A stretch of 64,000 bases of DNA, from contig JAIWND010000033.1 in NCBI GenBank assembly GCA_025330725.1, positions 1 through 64,000 of the forward strand, in the 5' to 3' direction. This document shows, one piece after another, positions 1 through 11,684 of the stretch (position 1 is the stretch's first letter; every line of letters begins with the position of its first letter). Below the pieces are notes generated by a model. It ran no database searches. It had not been told where the DNA came from and worked only from the letters and a program-made list of their open reading frames with translations. The translations under genes and the position numbers were made by a program. The stretch is from Chlamydoabsidia padenii (lineage: Eukaryota > Mucoromycota > Mucoromycetes > Mucorales > Cunninghamellaceae).

Positions 1-1335
1 CAAGGGGTGGCCAAACTGACAGTGAGCTCTTCATAAAGTGGATTGGTGAATTTCAGTGCAAACTGAGTGGGCACCCCGAGTTGGAGTTGTAAAGACGGCA
101 GAGTGCATAGACTTGCGATAGTGATTGTCGGGATATAATTCATGGCGACGAGTTTGATCTTGAATCGAGTGGTTTGGGCTTTTGGTTCGGGCTTGATCAA
201 GATATGTCTACAGGTACGACACCGTTTCGATCGCTTGATGCTGAGATGAGTTCGTTGTGGATGTAGTTGGTTTAGTTGATAAGGTTGATCATAGAGTTGG
301 GTACGTCGTTGTGCCATAGTCGAGATAATATCCATTGAATGCAGACCAGCCAGTAGATCCCATGTTGTTGAGTCAGTGTCTGGCACTTGTGCACAGTGTT
401 TATAGGCAGTAATATCCTCCAGTTCAGGTGGTTGGTGCATATGATAAGAGAGCTTACTGGTACCACCACCAAGTCGAATGTCACTGATTTTCCCCCTGAA
501 TGAGCTTGAAAATGATAGCAGGCTGCTTGATAATGGAGGTGTGTTGGCACGGAGTTGTTTTTCAAAGTGGGCTTTCAAACCATCAAATTCTTGAGTATCT
601 GGCGAGTCATCTTCGTTCTTTAAGAGTTGCACTTTGTGTACATATAAAAGAAATGGTAGATTAGTTATATCGATTATTCAAGGATGAAAACATTGTTAAT
701 ACTTACAAGCAAGGCCAGTGGGTCGTTCAAAGAGCATTCCGATTTCTTGAGAGTTCCACCTGCATACATTACACACCAACAAGTATGGACCTGTATTCAC
801 CTGGCAAGTGGACGCATTCACTGCCAACGTATTGAGACAAACAGGACATTGGAAACAGTTCCGAGCGCATCGATTCTTTTCCCCTTTGACGCTTGCTGTA
901 GGTACCTATTTAAATCAAATAAATGAAAAAAAAAAAAAAAAAAAAGTGAGTTGTGATAAAAAGACCAATTAGACTTACTTCAAAAAGACAATTAGGGCAA
1001 TAGTAAGACACGATTTCATCTTGGACACATTGAGGACACCGGATTTCATGACAGTCTTCGCAAAAGTAGAGTCGTGAGAGTGGATGAAGGTATCTGGAAG
1101 CATCACGAGACATGAGACGGTAGCCAGATTCATATAATAAAGTGTCTTTGGGCTGTTCAGAATGGATTGGTGGTGAAGGTGGTGTCTTGATATCATTCAA
1201 TATGACTGAATCCTTGTCGAGACCAGTGTGTTCGTGACCAACCGACTTTAGATCAGGGCAATCACAACAATAGTAAACAAACGGGGTAGAAGAAGAAGAA
1301 GGGATGTTGGTCTGGTCATTAGAATTGTATAACAT
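1..1335 (-). CDS. DCTN4: Dynactin subunit 4 (p62), 3'-truncated by window edge
   Basis: This is the pointed-end subunit of dynactin, the dynein cofactor. Exons read 1335-979, 905-707 and 631-1, with GTAAGT donors and TAG/AAG acceptors, and the frame stays open off the left edge. The protein opens with zinc-ribbon cysteine pairs (YYCCDCPDL, then LYFCEDCHEIRCPQC), followed by IVSYYCPNCLFEV, and exon 2 encodes RCARNCFQCPVC. Exon 3 holds KRSKRCRTCRHILIKPEP and KIKLVAMNYIP, which are hallmarks of the p62 family. The start is the ATG at 1335. A longer reading would need a TTG at 1365. About 395 residues are visible, so the C-terminal part is missing. A motif site lies about 100 bases upstream. Identification is firm, and the family is absent from common yeasts but present in filamentous fungi and animals. 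Confidence 0.93.
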
Positions 1336-1435
1336 GAGATATAAAAACAAAGAGGGGAGGGACAAAGAAAAGAAAGAGGATGAAAAAAAAGGGGGGGAGT
1401 GGAAGAAAAAGATCCGTGTTTCACTTTGATGTGTT

Positions 1436-1446
1436 TTGAAATCCCG
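1436..1446 (-). promoter_or_regulatory. CGGSATTTNAA motif upstream of DCTN4
   Basis: Reads CGGGATTTCAA on the minus strand, about 100 bases upstream of the dynactin start and in the same orientation. One of at least 13 exact non-coding copies in the window. Function is inferred only from recurrence. Confidence 0.5.
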
Positions 1447-1638
1447 ACATGGAAATCTGTTTCAATAACATAGGATCCTGAGAGGGCAAGAAAAGTCTAC
1501 AAAGATGCAAATGATCAACATTTATTTATTAGTCAAAATATATATAGTTATATGTATATAGATTAGTTAACAGTAATAGTGAGATAGTTTATAAAGATTT
1601 TCTTTTTTCTATTGCAGGATGTCATCCACACAAGTCAA

Positions 1639-3121
1639 TTAAAGGTGACCTGGACCAAGAGGAAGTCCAAGAAGACCAATCAAAGCATCCAAGATAGTTT
1701 TACCAAAAACCTCAAGGGCACCTTTATCCAAGAGAGAGGTGACGGTAGTACGAGCAGAACAACCTTGTTGGACAGGAATACCTTGGAAGCGATCCTCCAA
1801 GTACATGATAGCATTAGCAGAACCAGTGATATACAATACAACGTGTTCCGATAACTCATCCTTGACAAATTCAATATCAGCGCCCTTGCCACACCAGTCA
1901 TTATACATCTTTCCTGCGGGTTTGTAAGGAACCTATAACAAAAAACCCAAATAGGGTGAGTAAATTCATGCATAATTTCAAACCCCGAACTTTTTTTTCA
2001 AAAAATTCCCACTTACCGCTTCATCATGAATAGCATGGTACATGAAAAGAGGAATCTTTGGTACATTTGTTCGACCCATGACACTAGCTTCCAAAATCTT
2101 TTTTGCCACGGGAGCATTTGTATAATCAGGTCGATTGACATATGAACTCATCCTTTGGAAAGCATATTCAAGCAAGATCTCACCCAAGCAAAGATCCTTT
2201 GCTCTATAAAACGCCTTCTTTTTGTTGGGAAGCAAAACCGAGTCAACATAGGTAGCCAGTTCCGGGTATTGATTGGTCAGTCCATTGATGCCACTCATGG
2301 CCAAACCAGCTGCGGGACCCCCAGCTACAGCGTTGAGGGTGGCATTCAGATCGACAGGTGTGCCACCCATAGCAGCCCCAATAATTTTCAGTTCTGAAGC
2401 ATAGGTCGGTTGTAATTGAGCCGCCCACCCGGTAGCAAGAGCCCCACCAGAGTAACCCCACATTTGGACATCGGCATGTTGGTTGAGTTGACCGCTGGAC
2501 AGGACGGCACGAATGGAATCCAGCACGGCATGACCTGCCATAGCCCCAGCCGTAAACGACGCCTTGGATCCTTCATAATCTGCGGTATTCACATAATACC
2601 CATGTTCTAGCAAAGTGTCAATGTACAAGAGTTCGACTTGAGTGATGACGCCTTTTAGACCATCACCTTTTCGGAGCACGTGGGAGGGATTACAATCGTT
2701 GGAGGCACTGTCTTCCATAGCTTGGTACGATACGAGGCGGGAGGCATTGCCTTGGAAAGGAACAATCAAGGTGGTGACGGTTGCATCAGGCTTTCCATGA
2801 GCATCAGTGGTGCGGTAGAGGTATTGGTAAGCATTCTTGATATTTTGAGGGAAAGCGGCAAAGGCAGCAAGTGATTTGGGGCCTAATGTTCTTGATCTTA
2901 AAATGGTGCCTGGTGCTTGTTTTTCAAACCCCGTAGGTGGTTGGTAAAAAGGATCTTTGCTTGGTGACAGCACGACTTTTTTGTGGGGTGCAGCCGCCAC
3001 TAGACTTGTCAAAAGAATGCAAAGAAAAATAATCCATAGCTTTGAAGAGAACTACATAAAAAAACGAAATGTATCATGAGGGTCAAGTTTGTCTACAAAA
3101 AATTAAACATGTTATTACCAT
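1639..3121 (-). CDS. Secretory lipase (LIP family, alpha/beta hydrolase)
   Basis: A secreted triacylglycerol lipase of the fungal LIP family, about 443 residues. Exons are 3121-3119 (the ATG alone), 3051-2017 and 1932-1639, summing to 1332 nt. After the start the protein runs FSSKLWIIFLCILLTSLVAAAP, a clear signal peptide. The nucleophile elbow is GYSGGALATGW, and the family motif around PIPLFMYHAIHDEAV carries the likely acidic residue next to the intron. The last exon contributes a Cys-containing tail (KMYNDWCGKG). No other in-frame ATG precedes the signal peptide, since a stop lies in the intron, so the one-codon first coding exon is needed. A TATAAAAG lies about 65 bases upstream of the ATG. 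Family assignment is strong; substrate preference is unknown. Confidence 0.88.
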
Positions 3122-3124
3122 GGG

Positions 3125-3135
3125 CGGGATTTGAA
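3125..3135 (+). promoter_or_regulatory. CGGSATTTNAA motif touching the lipase start
   Basis: CGGGATTTGAA on the plus strand, four bases from the lipase ATG and in the opposite orientation to that gene. It falls between the TATA box and the start codon, so it would be in the 5' leader. This placement is unlike most other copies. Confidence 0.4.
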
Positions 3136-3183
3136 CAATTTCAGGTACGACTTTTTTTGGGGACTTTCTTGTTGAGAGGAAAG

Positions 3184-3192
3184 CTTTTATAT
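3184..3192 (-). promoter_or_regulatory. TATA box of the lipase gene
   Basis: Minus strand reads GATATAAAAGC about 65 bases upstream of the lipase ATG, a distance that suits a TATA box with a short leader. Sequence match only. Confidence 0.5.
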
Positions 3193-3199
3193 CTACTCT

Positions 3200-4303
3200 T
3201 TTAACTTCTTGTCTTACGTAGAGATGAGACTAAGCAAAACCCCACCTTTTGCAACGAACTTCACATGTGCGATTTGCACCTTTTTGACAATTTTGGTTGT
3301 ATGCGTGTCCTTATCGGGGTGATTATGGTAAAATGCAAAAAGATCAATTTAATATCAACCAATAGGTGTAACGATGTGGTTTCCCTTGTGAATGACCTGT
3401 TAAACATAGTATCGTCATGGTTCGATCTGATAGATTTGAAACAGATATAATGGCTGGCTTTTTTTTTTTTTTAGTATTAACTGAGCAAGATATATGAGGA
3501 ATGAACCTTTTGGGCATCGCTCCTGATGAGAAGCAATTCATAAAAGTCTGCATCGACTAAATGTTCCACCATACGAAAATGCCAATCCCCGCCTTCAATC
3601 CCCGCTCCTGCACATTTTTCCACTATATGGATTTTCAACATTTGCATGATCATTACACTTGTTATCTTTGATGCTGGGATTCCATTAAACTAATCGAGAG
3701 TACCAAAGGAAAAAATAAAGAAATAGACATACCAATGTGAAAGGATCAAAAACCGCAATAACGTCGCGATATGAATCTCCCACAGCCAAGGTATCCATCG
3801 CACTGGTCCGATTAAACTTAAGTATGCATACGTACTATGAATTTTTCATATGAAGATCCAGGAACACATCATATATATATAAAGTAACATAAAACGTTGA
3901 TGGTGGGATGATATGATTTACCCTGATATTCGGGAAAGTCAGAGACGGGGATTAAATCTTATTGCCTTCCCACACACATTTACAGGTGCCATGATGCTTT
4001 GACAGGCGGCAATAAGATATATAGTCAAATCTGCATAAATGAAACACTTTTCTTTCCCCCTTTTTGATACACCACTTGTCAAATCACTGTGCATCAGAGT
4101 ATATATGTATCCCACTTTTCGGATGAAGAAAGTGATGGAGTGATGGGGCGGGATCTGAAAATTAAAATGGACCAATCAAATAGCCCAAGTCACCACCCAT
4201 CTCTCTTCAAATCTCTTTTTATTTTCCTCCCCGCTTTTTTTTTTTTTTTTTTCTTCATTCTTTTTCCTTTCACTTTTTTCTTCATAATCCACACACAGTT
4301 ATA
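3200..4303. other. Intergenic region between lipase and GTP cyclohydrolase
   Basis: A divergent promoter region with no supported gene. Short reading frames here have no recognisable content and include poly-F/K artefacts from T and A runs. It holds a near-motif CGGGATCTGAA at 4149-4159, about 145 bases upstream of the GTP cyclohydrolase start, and a weaker variant CGGGGATTAAA near 3946. The T-rich leader precedes the ATG at 4304. Confidence 0.6.
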
Positions 4304-5378
4304 ATGTCACTTAATCCTTCTGTCAACTCACTGCTATCCTCTCCTGTCCAAAGCCGACCCTCCACACCCATCGATCCTAATGGTTTAAGTTGGCCAAGTA
4401 AGTTGATCACGTTTTTATTAGTTGACACTATTGTATAATAACCAACTTGTCTTTACTCATTATAGGTAAAGGGGCCAAAGAAAGAAGGGACGAAACTATT
4501 GAAGAAAGACAAGAACGTCAGGATAAGATCGCCGGTGCTGTGCGAACTATTCTCGAATGTATTGGCGAAGATCCTAATCGTGAAGGTTTGTTAAAGACAC
4601 CCGATCGTTATGCGAAGGCCTTGTTATTCTTCACTAAAGGGTACGAACAGAATGTAAAAGGTAAGGATAAGAATATTCATGCAGGGTATGGACTCTAACT
4701 TTTTTTTTTTATATCATATATATTAGAGGTGATCAATGACGCTGTATTTGAAGAAGGTAAAATTAAAACATTAGGTAATGTTTATTATATGGTCAAAATG
4801 TTAATCGACCCCCCCCCTTTCTCTCTATAGATCATGACGAAATGGTGATTGTTAAAGATGTGGATGTCTTCTCTTTATGTGAACATCATATGGTCCCTTT
4901 TACTGGCAAAATCAGTATTGGTTATATCCCCAATCGTAGGGTGGTGGGATTAAGTAAATTGGCTCGGATCGCAGAAATGATTACACGCAGGTAAGGAGGG
5001 GGGGGCGGTTATCGGGAAAACCAAGCTAATTTATGCTTTATGTTTTTCCTCTTTTAGGTTACAAGTTCAGGAACGGGTGACAAAACAAGTGGCTTCGACA
5101 TTGATGGAAATATTACAACCTCAAGGTGTAGCTGTCATAATGGAATCAACACATTTGTGTATGTGTATGCGGTAAGTATCAAAGTGGATGTCTCTTGTTT
5201 GAAGTTCGAAGAAAGAAACCGGAAGTGATACCCGTGGGAACCTAGCTGACTTTGGATTATTATTTATAGGGGCGTGGAAAAACCTGGTAGCACTACTGTT
5301 ACCAGTTGCATGATGGGTGTATTCCGAAGCGATCCAAGGACAAGAGAAGAATTCCTGACTTTGGTCCGACGTCGATAA
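4304..5378 (+). CDS. FOL2: GTP cyclohydrolase I
   Basis: Converts GTP to 7,8-dihydroneopterin triphosphate, the first step of folate and pterin synthesis. Six exons (4304-4397, 4466-4660, 4727-4756, 4831-4990, 5058-5171, 5270-5378) sum to 702 nt, 233 residues. The N-terminal ~35 residues are Ser/Pro-rich and variable. The catalytic domain follows: [13 protein letters not shown], then [21 protein letters not shown] with the zinc Cys and catalytic His residues, [20 protein letters not shown], and the second zinc Cys in HLCMCMRGV. It ends [16 protein letters not shown], as usual for the family. Exon 3 is only 30 nt. The start codon is the first ATG after a T-rich leader. Confidence 0.97.
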
Positions 5379-5853
5379 TGGTTTTATAAATACATATATA
5401 TATATTTGGTGTATAGATTAGAAGGTTTGGATTTATTATATTATACTGGTTACATAGCTTAGAATACTTTTTTTTTTTTTTATCAAATAAAATCATGCTG
5501 GATTGGAACATGACGGGTATACTATGTGAATCATAAATGATGTAGAGTATGATGGTATTACATGTATAGGTTGATGATGTGTATCGGATGACTATTTTGG
5601 TATGATCGGTACAATCGACTGTTGGGCCAATATTGTCACAAAAACTACATGACGCATAGTTCATATGTGTATGTGATTTAAGGTATGATATCATGGACAT
5701 TAATAAAATTATGATCTTTTATTTTGAGAGTATAAGGTGTGATATAAGGCTAATATATGTAAAGAGATGATAAAAGTAGTAGATATAAAAAGATATACAG
5801 TATAGATAATGTCAATAATGGTGTGTGTAAAGGGATACTAATCTATAGCCGGC

Positions 5854-6062
5854 TTAGAGCTTACCAGCTGTCACTTCAGCACGAATGATGGATAGTGTTT
5901 TCATATAATCACCGTTGGCTTGTTCCAAGTAACTTTGTAGCACCGATCGATCCACATGAGTCATGATTTGGCAGAGGTCGTCTAGCGCTTTATCAAATGA
6001 TTCAGGGGTTTCCGAGATAGAACTCGGAGGTTGGTATGTCTACATACAGAAAGTTGAGTAAT

Positions 6063-6108
<46 letters not shown>

Positions 6109-8140
6109 TTATGGTCTTACCTTTTCTACGGAATGGATGGATGGAGAGTTGCTCCGGGATCTTGATGCCTTTCTTCCCAAAGACGACCAAAATTTCCCCG
6201 ACTTTGTAGATCGTTCCATATCCAATGATGTCAAGCTGTCCTTCTAAAAGATAGTAGTAAAAATAAAGAATGGTTCATTTGATTGTTATAGGTGGGGGGG
6301 AGAGTTAATTTTACTTACATCCACGCTATTTCTGTTTCGGTTCACAGGTCGACTGGGTGTGTCGATATAATCATAAGGTTTGCTGTTTGAAGGCGTCTTG
6401 ACTGTTGTCGATTGATTGGAGGGAGGCGACGGCATCAATGCATTGGCCGTCGATAAAACATCAATTGGTACATTGTCATTTGATGTGGTCTGTAATGGTG
6501 TAGGTGAGTCAGTCAGCTTGTTCGTTCGAAGCCATAAATCCTCGGCCGTATTCTTTTGTTTGCGTCCAGGTAAATGTAGTATAGATCGTTTTGTTGATTT
6601 CTTCAAAGTGAATTTCGGTCGATGGCCTATTATAGGGAAAGGGTTAGTCAGCAATTCATTATAGGGGGGGGGTTTCTTCACTTACTGTTTGTCATGGCAG
6701 AAGGAGGAGGTCGATCCGATTGCTTTTCAAGCCACAAAGTCAACCCACTATCCGCACGCACACAATGTTGAAGAGCCCTACCTATAATAAAGAGTCGGTC
6801 AGTTTGCATCAATAAAGTCATTGTCTTACCATAAGCGGCCATTCTTTCTGTCGGTCCATTCATTTTCATAGTGTGATACAGAGTCAGGTGCTTGTGAAGA
6901 GCTCCATCCCGGTAACTAAGCGTCAGGCAATCAGATCGTCGGGGTGGTCGGTTAGGTTCCATTCTCTGCAGATTGGCCAATTCTTCTTGTTCCTGGAGTT
7001 TCTGTCTTTTCAATTCTTGTGCCCTGGTTTCCAACAAATCAGAAAGTCCTTCACTGCCAACTGGTTTTTCTTCAAAGATGGTTTGGAAGGTCCGTAACGA
7101 AGTAAGAATATCGTCCCCAGATTCATCTTGCCATGATATTTCATACGAATCTTGGTTGATATTGTCGTTCCCTTGTTGTTGTTGTTGTTGTTGTTGTTGT
7201 GTAGAGTTGCTGGATGATGATACCTTGTTCTCCAATCGTTTGCTGCGATAGATGCTGTCCAGTTCAGAGTAAGTCGGTCGAGGCAAGTGCTTTTCATAGG
7301 ATACCATACTGGGGTTTTTACGTTGTATATAAGATCCGTTACGCTTGACAGATGTAGGTGTTTTATTGCTTGCATAGGACGAAGGACTAGGTGTTGTTGG
7401 TGATGGTGCAAGTGATCCTTTAGGTGAGGCACGTTCCTGTTTTTGTTGTGTCGTTATGGGTGGAGGTGTATATATAGCTGTTGTGGTATCATTCATTGCT
7501 GCTAAAGGTGGTTCAATTGGTATTGTACGATTTCTAGTACCAGCCCTTCGTCTCTGTCGTTGACACTTGTAACATGAGCAATCCAAAGTACCTAGACAGG
7601 ATCCAGGAGCAGAAGTAGTAGTCATAGGAGAAGGATCATTGTTGATGGATGAATTGGATTTGGCAGAAGACACTATTGAGCTGAGGTATGAGTCACTGGT
7701 AGGAATAGAGACAGGTTGTGTATCAGATCTACAAGTAAAAATGATGTCAGTAACAAAGAAAACGGAAATTAGAAGCCCGGATTGCATGCATACCTTGATT
7801 TATGTTGATTTTTCTGCTTGGTGTTGTCAAAAGAAGGTATATCTAGTTGAGGAATACGGTCAGAGGGAATGTCACCTATTTCCACTTTGATCGATTCACC
7901 AGACGTAGGTATTTGTAAATTCACTGGTAGCAAAGTTAAATATATACATTGAGTAAAAAGTAGTAGTATTAGTTTGTTGAAAGTTACTTACAATCAACCC
8001 GATTTTCAAAGTGTAACTTCTTCACCCATTCTATATTAATATACAATATTTAGTTCACATGTATTGTAAGTATACTTTGCAGTGACAAGTCAAGTAGACT
8101 TACCGTCGGTCAAAACATCAATGTTGGTTATTGTAGACAT
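5854..8140 (-). CDS. Unknown low-complexity protein with CUE/UBA-like C-terminus
   Basis: I do not recognise a named family. Eight exons (8140-8104, 8031-7993, 7923-7794, 7728-6830, 6781-6686, 6626-6319, 6243-6121, 6039-5854) sum to 1818 nt, 605 residues. The middle is Ser/Pro/Gln-rich with a run of about nine Gln (7173-7200). A compact Cys stretch CLGTLDCSCYKCQRQRRR comes early in exon 4. A coiled-coil-like segment (RAQELKRQKLQEQEELANL) precedes a more ordered block with LSYRDGALHKHLTLYH and HCVRADSGLTLWLEKQ. The last 50 residues (ALDDLCQIMTHVDRSVLQSY, then LEQANGDYMKTLSII) have the helix pattern of a CUE/UBA ubiquitin-binding domain. It may be a trafficking or signalling scaffold; that is inference only. 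One intron carries a 43-base T run. Confidence 0.6.
6065..6107 (+). repeat. 43-base T homopolymer inside an intron
   Basis: An uninterrupted T run (A on the sense strand) between the donor at 6120 and the acceptor at 6040 of the unknown minus-strand gene. One of several very long homopolymers restricted to introns or spacers. Confidence 0.9.
7173..7200 (-). repeat. CAA trinucleotide repeat encoding poly-Gln
   Basis: Nine consecutive CAA codons in the sense strand of the unknown 605-residue protein. It is in frame, so it is tolerated as a polyglutamine tract. Confidence 0.9.
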
Positions 8141-8170
8141 GGTTGTATGATGGTATTATAGTATTGTAAT

Positions 8171-8203
8171 GAAGAAGAAGAAGAAGAAGAAGAAGAAGAA
8201 GAA
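8171..8203 (+). repeat. (GAA)11 microsatellite in the 5' leader of the unknown minus gene
   Basis: Eleven perfect GAA units (TTC on the transcribed strand), 31 bases upstream of the ATG at 8140. It probably lies in the leader or core promoter. Confidence 0.9.
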
Positions 8204-8557
8204 AGTGAAGTATATTGTATAACGAAGGGAAGGGGTTTACTGCACTATTTGTATACAAACTTGTTGATTTTAACAGTAAGGATGAGAATGGGACGTTTTT
8301 GGTGAAGAAAGAAAAAAGGACAAAAAAAAAAAAAAAAAAAAGGTTGGAGCTGAAATTAAAGTGACACGAAATCAATTTCGATATTTATATGGGAATGGCT
8401 CTCGTTTATAGCCAATTATATTCCATAGTAAAGGGCGACAAAGTAAATGTATTAAAAGGTTTATTACTTTTCATTGATGGTGATCAAAAAGACATGATGA
8501 TCTTTAGGGCTGGCATTACCCACTGGCCCTGAATTAGAATGATAATTCATTGGCATG

Positions 8558-8568
8558 TTGAAATGCCG
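8558..8568 (-). promoter_or_regulatory. CGGSATTTNAA motif between divergent genes
   Basis: CGGCATTTCAA on the minus strand, in the divergent promoter between the unknown gene (start 8140, minus) and IDH1 (start 8707, plus). It is about 140 bases upstream of IDH1 in reverse orientation. Confidence 0.45.
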
Positions 8569-8706
8569 CCTTTTTTTTTTGTCCCCGGATAAATGATACG
8601 TTTGTCCAATCAAATAGGCTGAGCGTGGATTTAAAAAAATTTTCAAAAGTATCCCGTCTTTCTACCTTGTTTTCTTTTCTTCTTCCCCTCTTCTCCATTG
8701 CTCACC

Positions 8707-10317
8707 ATGCTCTTCAAGGTTATCTCTAGACCCACCAATGTCGCTGCTGTAAAGAAGGTAATATTAGAAAAAAAAGCTAGTCATGCTAAGAACATAAATG
8801 TTAATATAAGGCACTCACATCTCTCTCTCTCTTTCCCCTCCTTAATATATTATCTCCTAGGTTGCCGTTCGCTCCTTCGCTTCTCAATCCACCTCTATCC
8901 CCACTCCTGCTCCTGCTGAACAAAAGACGGTAATGTATTGATATTGACCGGCCTTTTGTTGTATCTATCTCGTGACTTGACTCACCTTGTCACACAAGAA
9001 TACCCGTTTTATTCATTCTGCCTTTCTACTTTTTTGTTATAGATTAACCCCAAGAAATATGGTGGCAAATACACTGTGACCTTGATTCCCGGTGATGGTG
9101 TTGGTCAAGAAACTGCTGCTTCCTTGAAGGATGTATTCAAGGCTGCCAATGTCCCTGTCGAATTTGAACAATACGATGTGTCTGGTTTGACCTCTGAAGA
9201 TGAAGCTCTCTTCCAAGAATCTCTTGCCTCTCTTCGTCGCAACAAGGTTGGTATCAAGGGTACTCTCTTCACTCCTACTTCTCGATTGGGTCACAAGTCC
9301 TTCAACGTGACCATGCGTAAGGATTTGGATATCTATGCCTCTCTTTCTTTGTGCAAGAACGTCCCTGGTGTCCAATCCCGTTTGAGCAACGTCGATATTG
9401 CCATCATTCGTGAAAACACTGAAGGTGAATACTCTGGTTTGGAACATCAAGTAAGTTGCTAAAAGAAAATGGTGATATGTTTATCCGATGCTGAAGCTAA
9501 TGATGATAATTCATAGTCCGTCCCTGGTGTTGTGGAATCTTTGAAGATCATCACTCGGGCCAAGACTGAACGTATTGCTCGATTCGCTTTTGACTTTGCT
9601 GTCAAGAACAACCGTAAGAAGGTCACCGCCGTCCACAAGGCTAACATCATGTAAGTAAAGAGGGGGGGTAGAATCAGGCACAGGTGGAAATATTGGTAGT
9701 AGGATGATCATTAACTCAACTTTTTTTTGGGGGGGGGATACCCTATAGGAAATTGGCTGATGGTCTCTTCTTGCGTACCTGTCGTGATGTCGCCAAGGAA
9801 TACGAACACCACGGTATTAAATTCAACGATATGATTGTCGATAACACTGCTATGCAATTGGTCTCTCGCCCTCAACAATTCGATGTTATGGTTATGCCTA
9901 ACCTTTACGGTAACATTGTGTCCAATGTGGTAAGTACATGGGGGAAAGGGTGTATGATAGCATAGACATGATACAATATACAGTATACTCATTCTTTTAT
10001 TTATTTGAATTCAGGGTGCTGGTCTAGTTGGTGGACCTGGTTTGATTCCTGGTTGTAACATTGGTCGTGAATATGCCATGTTCGAACCTGGATGTCGTCA
10101 CGTTGGTATGGACTTGTTGAACAAGAACGCTGCCAATCCTACTGCCTTGTTGTTGTCCTCTGTCATGATGTTGCGTCACTTGAACTTGGATGAATATGCT
10201 GCTCGTATCTCTAATGCTGTTTACGAAACTATTGAAACTGGTGCTGCCCGAACTGTTGATATGGGTGGTAAGGATACTACCAGAGAATTCACTGCTGCTG
10301 TCATGTCCAAATTGTAG
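8707..10317 (+). CDS. IDH1: NAD-dependent isocitrate dehydrogenase subunit 1, mitochondrial
   Basis: Subunit of the NAD-specific isocitrate dehydrogenase of the TCA cycle. Six exons (8707-8757, 8861-8929, 9043-9450, 9517-9650, 9749-9929, 10015-10317) sum to 1146 nt, 381 residues. The N-terminus [20 protein letters not shown] with RSFA is a typical mitochondrial presequence. The fold starts at [14 protein letters not shown], with family motifs [38 protein letters not shown] and [21 protein letters not shown]. This is the IDH1-type regulatory subunit rather than IDH2: it has the VPVEFEQ and [17 protein letters not shown] blocks, and the substrate-loop arginines are altered ([11 protein letters not shown]). 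Codons are strongly biased, suggesting high expression. Confidence 0.95.
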
Positions 10318-11035
10318 ATTAGTTACTATATTATTACATTGATCCCCTCTTATTTACTTTTTGTGCTTCCCCCCTTATTTCCCCTCCTCGTCTTCCCCTC
10401 TTTCCTTCCCCCTTATTCATATTAAAAATACATATCCAATCATTCGGTAAATGAACTTATAATTTATAGATAGTCTTTGTCTTGTTTTATTGAAATCAAT
10501 AAAAACTTTTTTAAATTTGACTCATCATACGTACACGGTGGAAATAAAAAATGTAATAACCAACGTCCTCTCCGCCCGCCCTCCCCCCAAGACGCATTAA
10601 AGTTTAAATAAAATAACAATTTGTCTACTATATGTTGGGTTACAGTTTGTTTGGAGAGGGTTAGTTATCATGGACGTGGTTTAATCTTGGCTCCAACAAA
10701 TGGACGGGAAAATCTGCTGGGTGAAAATAGTCGGAATCTGAAATTTGCATGATTTACTCTTTGCTAAAGATATCTCTCTCTTCGCTACGCTCGGGAAACA
10801 GTCTACCTTTGTTCAGAATATGGTCGCTCTTTTCTCTACGCTCGGGCGACAAACTAACTTCCTTCCTTTCTTCAAGGACAGCTAAATTATACTCCGGTTC
10901 AACCATCAGTTTTAAGCAAGTGTCATTTATCGGCGTTTGAATTACTTGAGGTTATTCAGTTGTTGTTTTTTTTCTTACTTTCTTTCTTTCTTTCTTCCCT
11001 TTATCCTTACTAAGCTCCATTTTAACTTCTAATGT
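10318..11035. other. Gene-poor spacer with two near-identical short segments
   Basis: No convincing coding gene. The 3' end of IDH1 is followed by an AT-rich stretch. Between 10775 and 10860 a short segment, TACGCTCGGG followed by a CAAACT/CAGTCT-like end, appears twice about 50 bases apart. A related form lies near 14310, just upstream of FANCI. A pyrimidine-rich run (TTTCTTTCTTTC) at 10975-11000 looks like a transcription leader. Confidence 0.4.
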
Positions 11036-11131
11036 AAGTTTAGGTAATGCATACAGTTGACATCAACACTTGCTATATACTCACCTTGACGTTTACTTGA
11101 CTCTTTAGACCTTTTATACGACGTCACTTGT

Positions 11132-11224
11132 ATGCCTGACACTCCCAATAAAACTCAAGGAACGAACGATTTCTGGTTGTTTGATAACTCTGGTGGACCT
11201 ACATTCAGCTATCAATACAAATAA
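11132..11224 (+). CDS. Candidate 30-residue peptide gene with 5'-UTR intron
   Basis: An ATG opens a short frame MPDTPNKTQGTNDFWLFDN continuing SGGPTFSYQYK, then stop. It sits just after a good intron (donor GTAAGT at 11036, acceptor CTCTTTAG ending 11108). Upstream is a C/T-rich leader like those of other genes here. The peptide is hydrophilic with an aromatic tail and has no signal peptide. I do not recognise it. It could equally be the last exon of a longer transcript or chance. The leader, splice sites and composition argue weakly for a real small gene. Confidence 0.3.
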   Translation: MPDTPNKTQGTNDFWLFDNSGGPTFSYQYK

Positions 11225-11684
11225 CGTTCTCTGATGCGACAATCTATATCAAACAATCTACACCCTTCCTTTACAATTCACGATCGAAAAAGACCTTTTA
11301 CTTCTGGATTGGATTTATAACTTATCTTTATAGTGTAGTATAGTGTAGTATCTTTATGGCGTATTATGGTATAATGTAGTATAGTATTTTTATTTTTTAT
11401 TAAACAAATAATAAACAAGGGGGTTTGCTATTACATAAAAATGTACACAACTACGGATAAATGTACCTGATTACATAAAAATAATATGTACTATATGGAT
11501 ATGTCAATTTTTGCATACATATGTAACTTTTTTTTCCACCGTGACAGATAATGAGAGATATGTACTAAAATGTGAATGATTTTTATTGATAAGAGTGGAC
11601 AACACTATATAAATGAGGGGGGAACAGATACACAAATGGAGAGAGAGAGAAAGAGAGAGAGGACAGATACACGAGGTAGAAGTT
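11225..11684. other. AT-rich spacer
   Basis: Contains short imperfect repeats of TAGTATAGTGTAGTAT around 11335-11385 and a purine GA run at 11640-11660. No gene or RNA seen. Confidence 0.5.

Noticed and set aside
3120..3140. GTTCAAATCCCGCC as part of a tRNA gene
   Set aside because: Resembles a B box but no acceptor, D or anticodon arms can be folded around it or any other motif copy.
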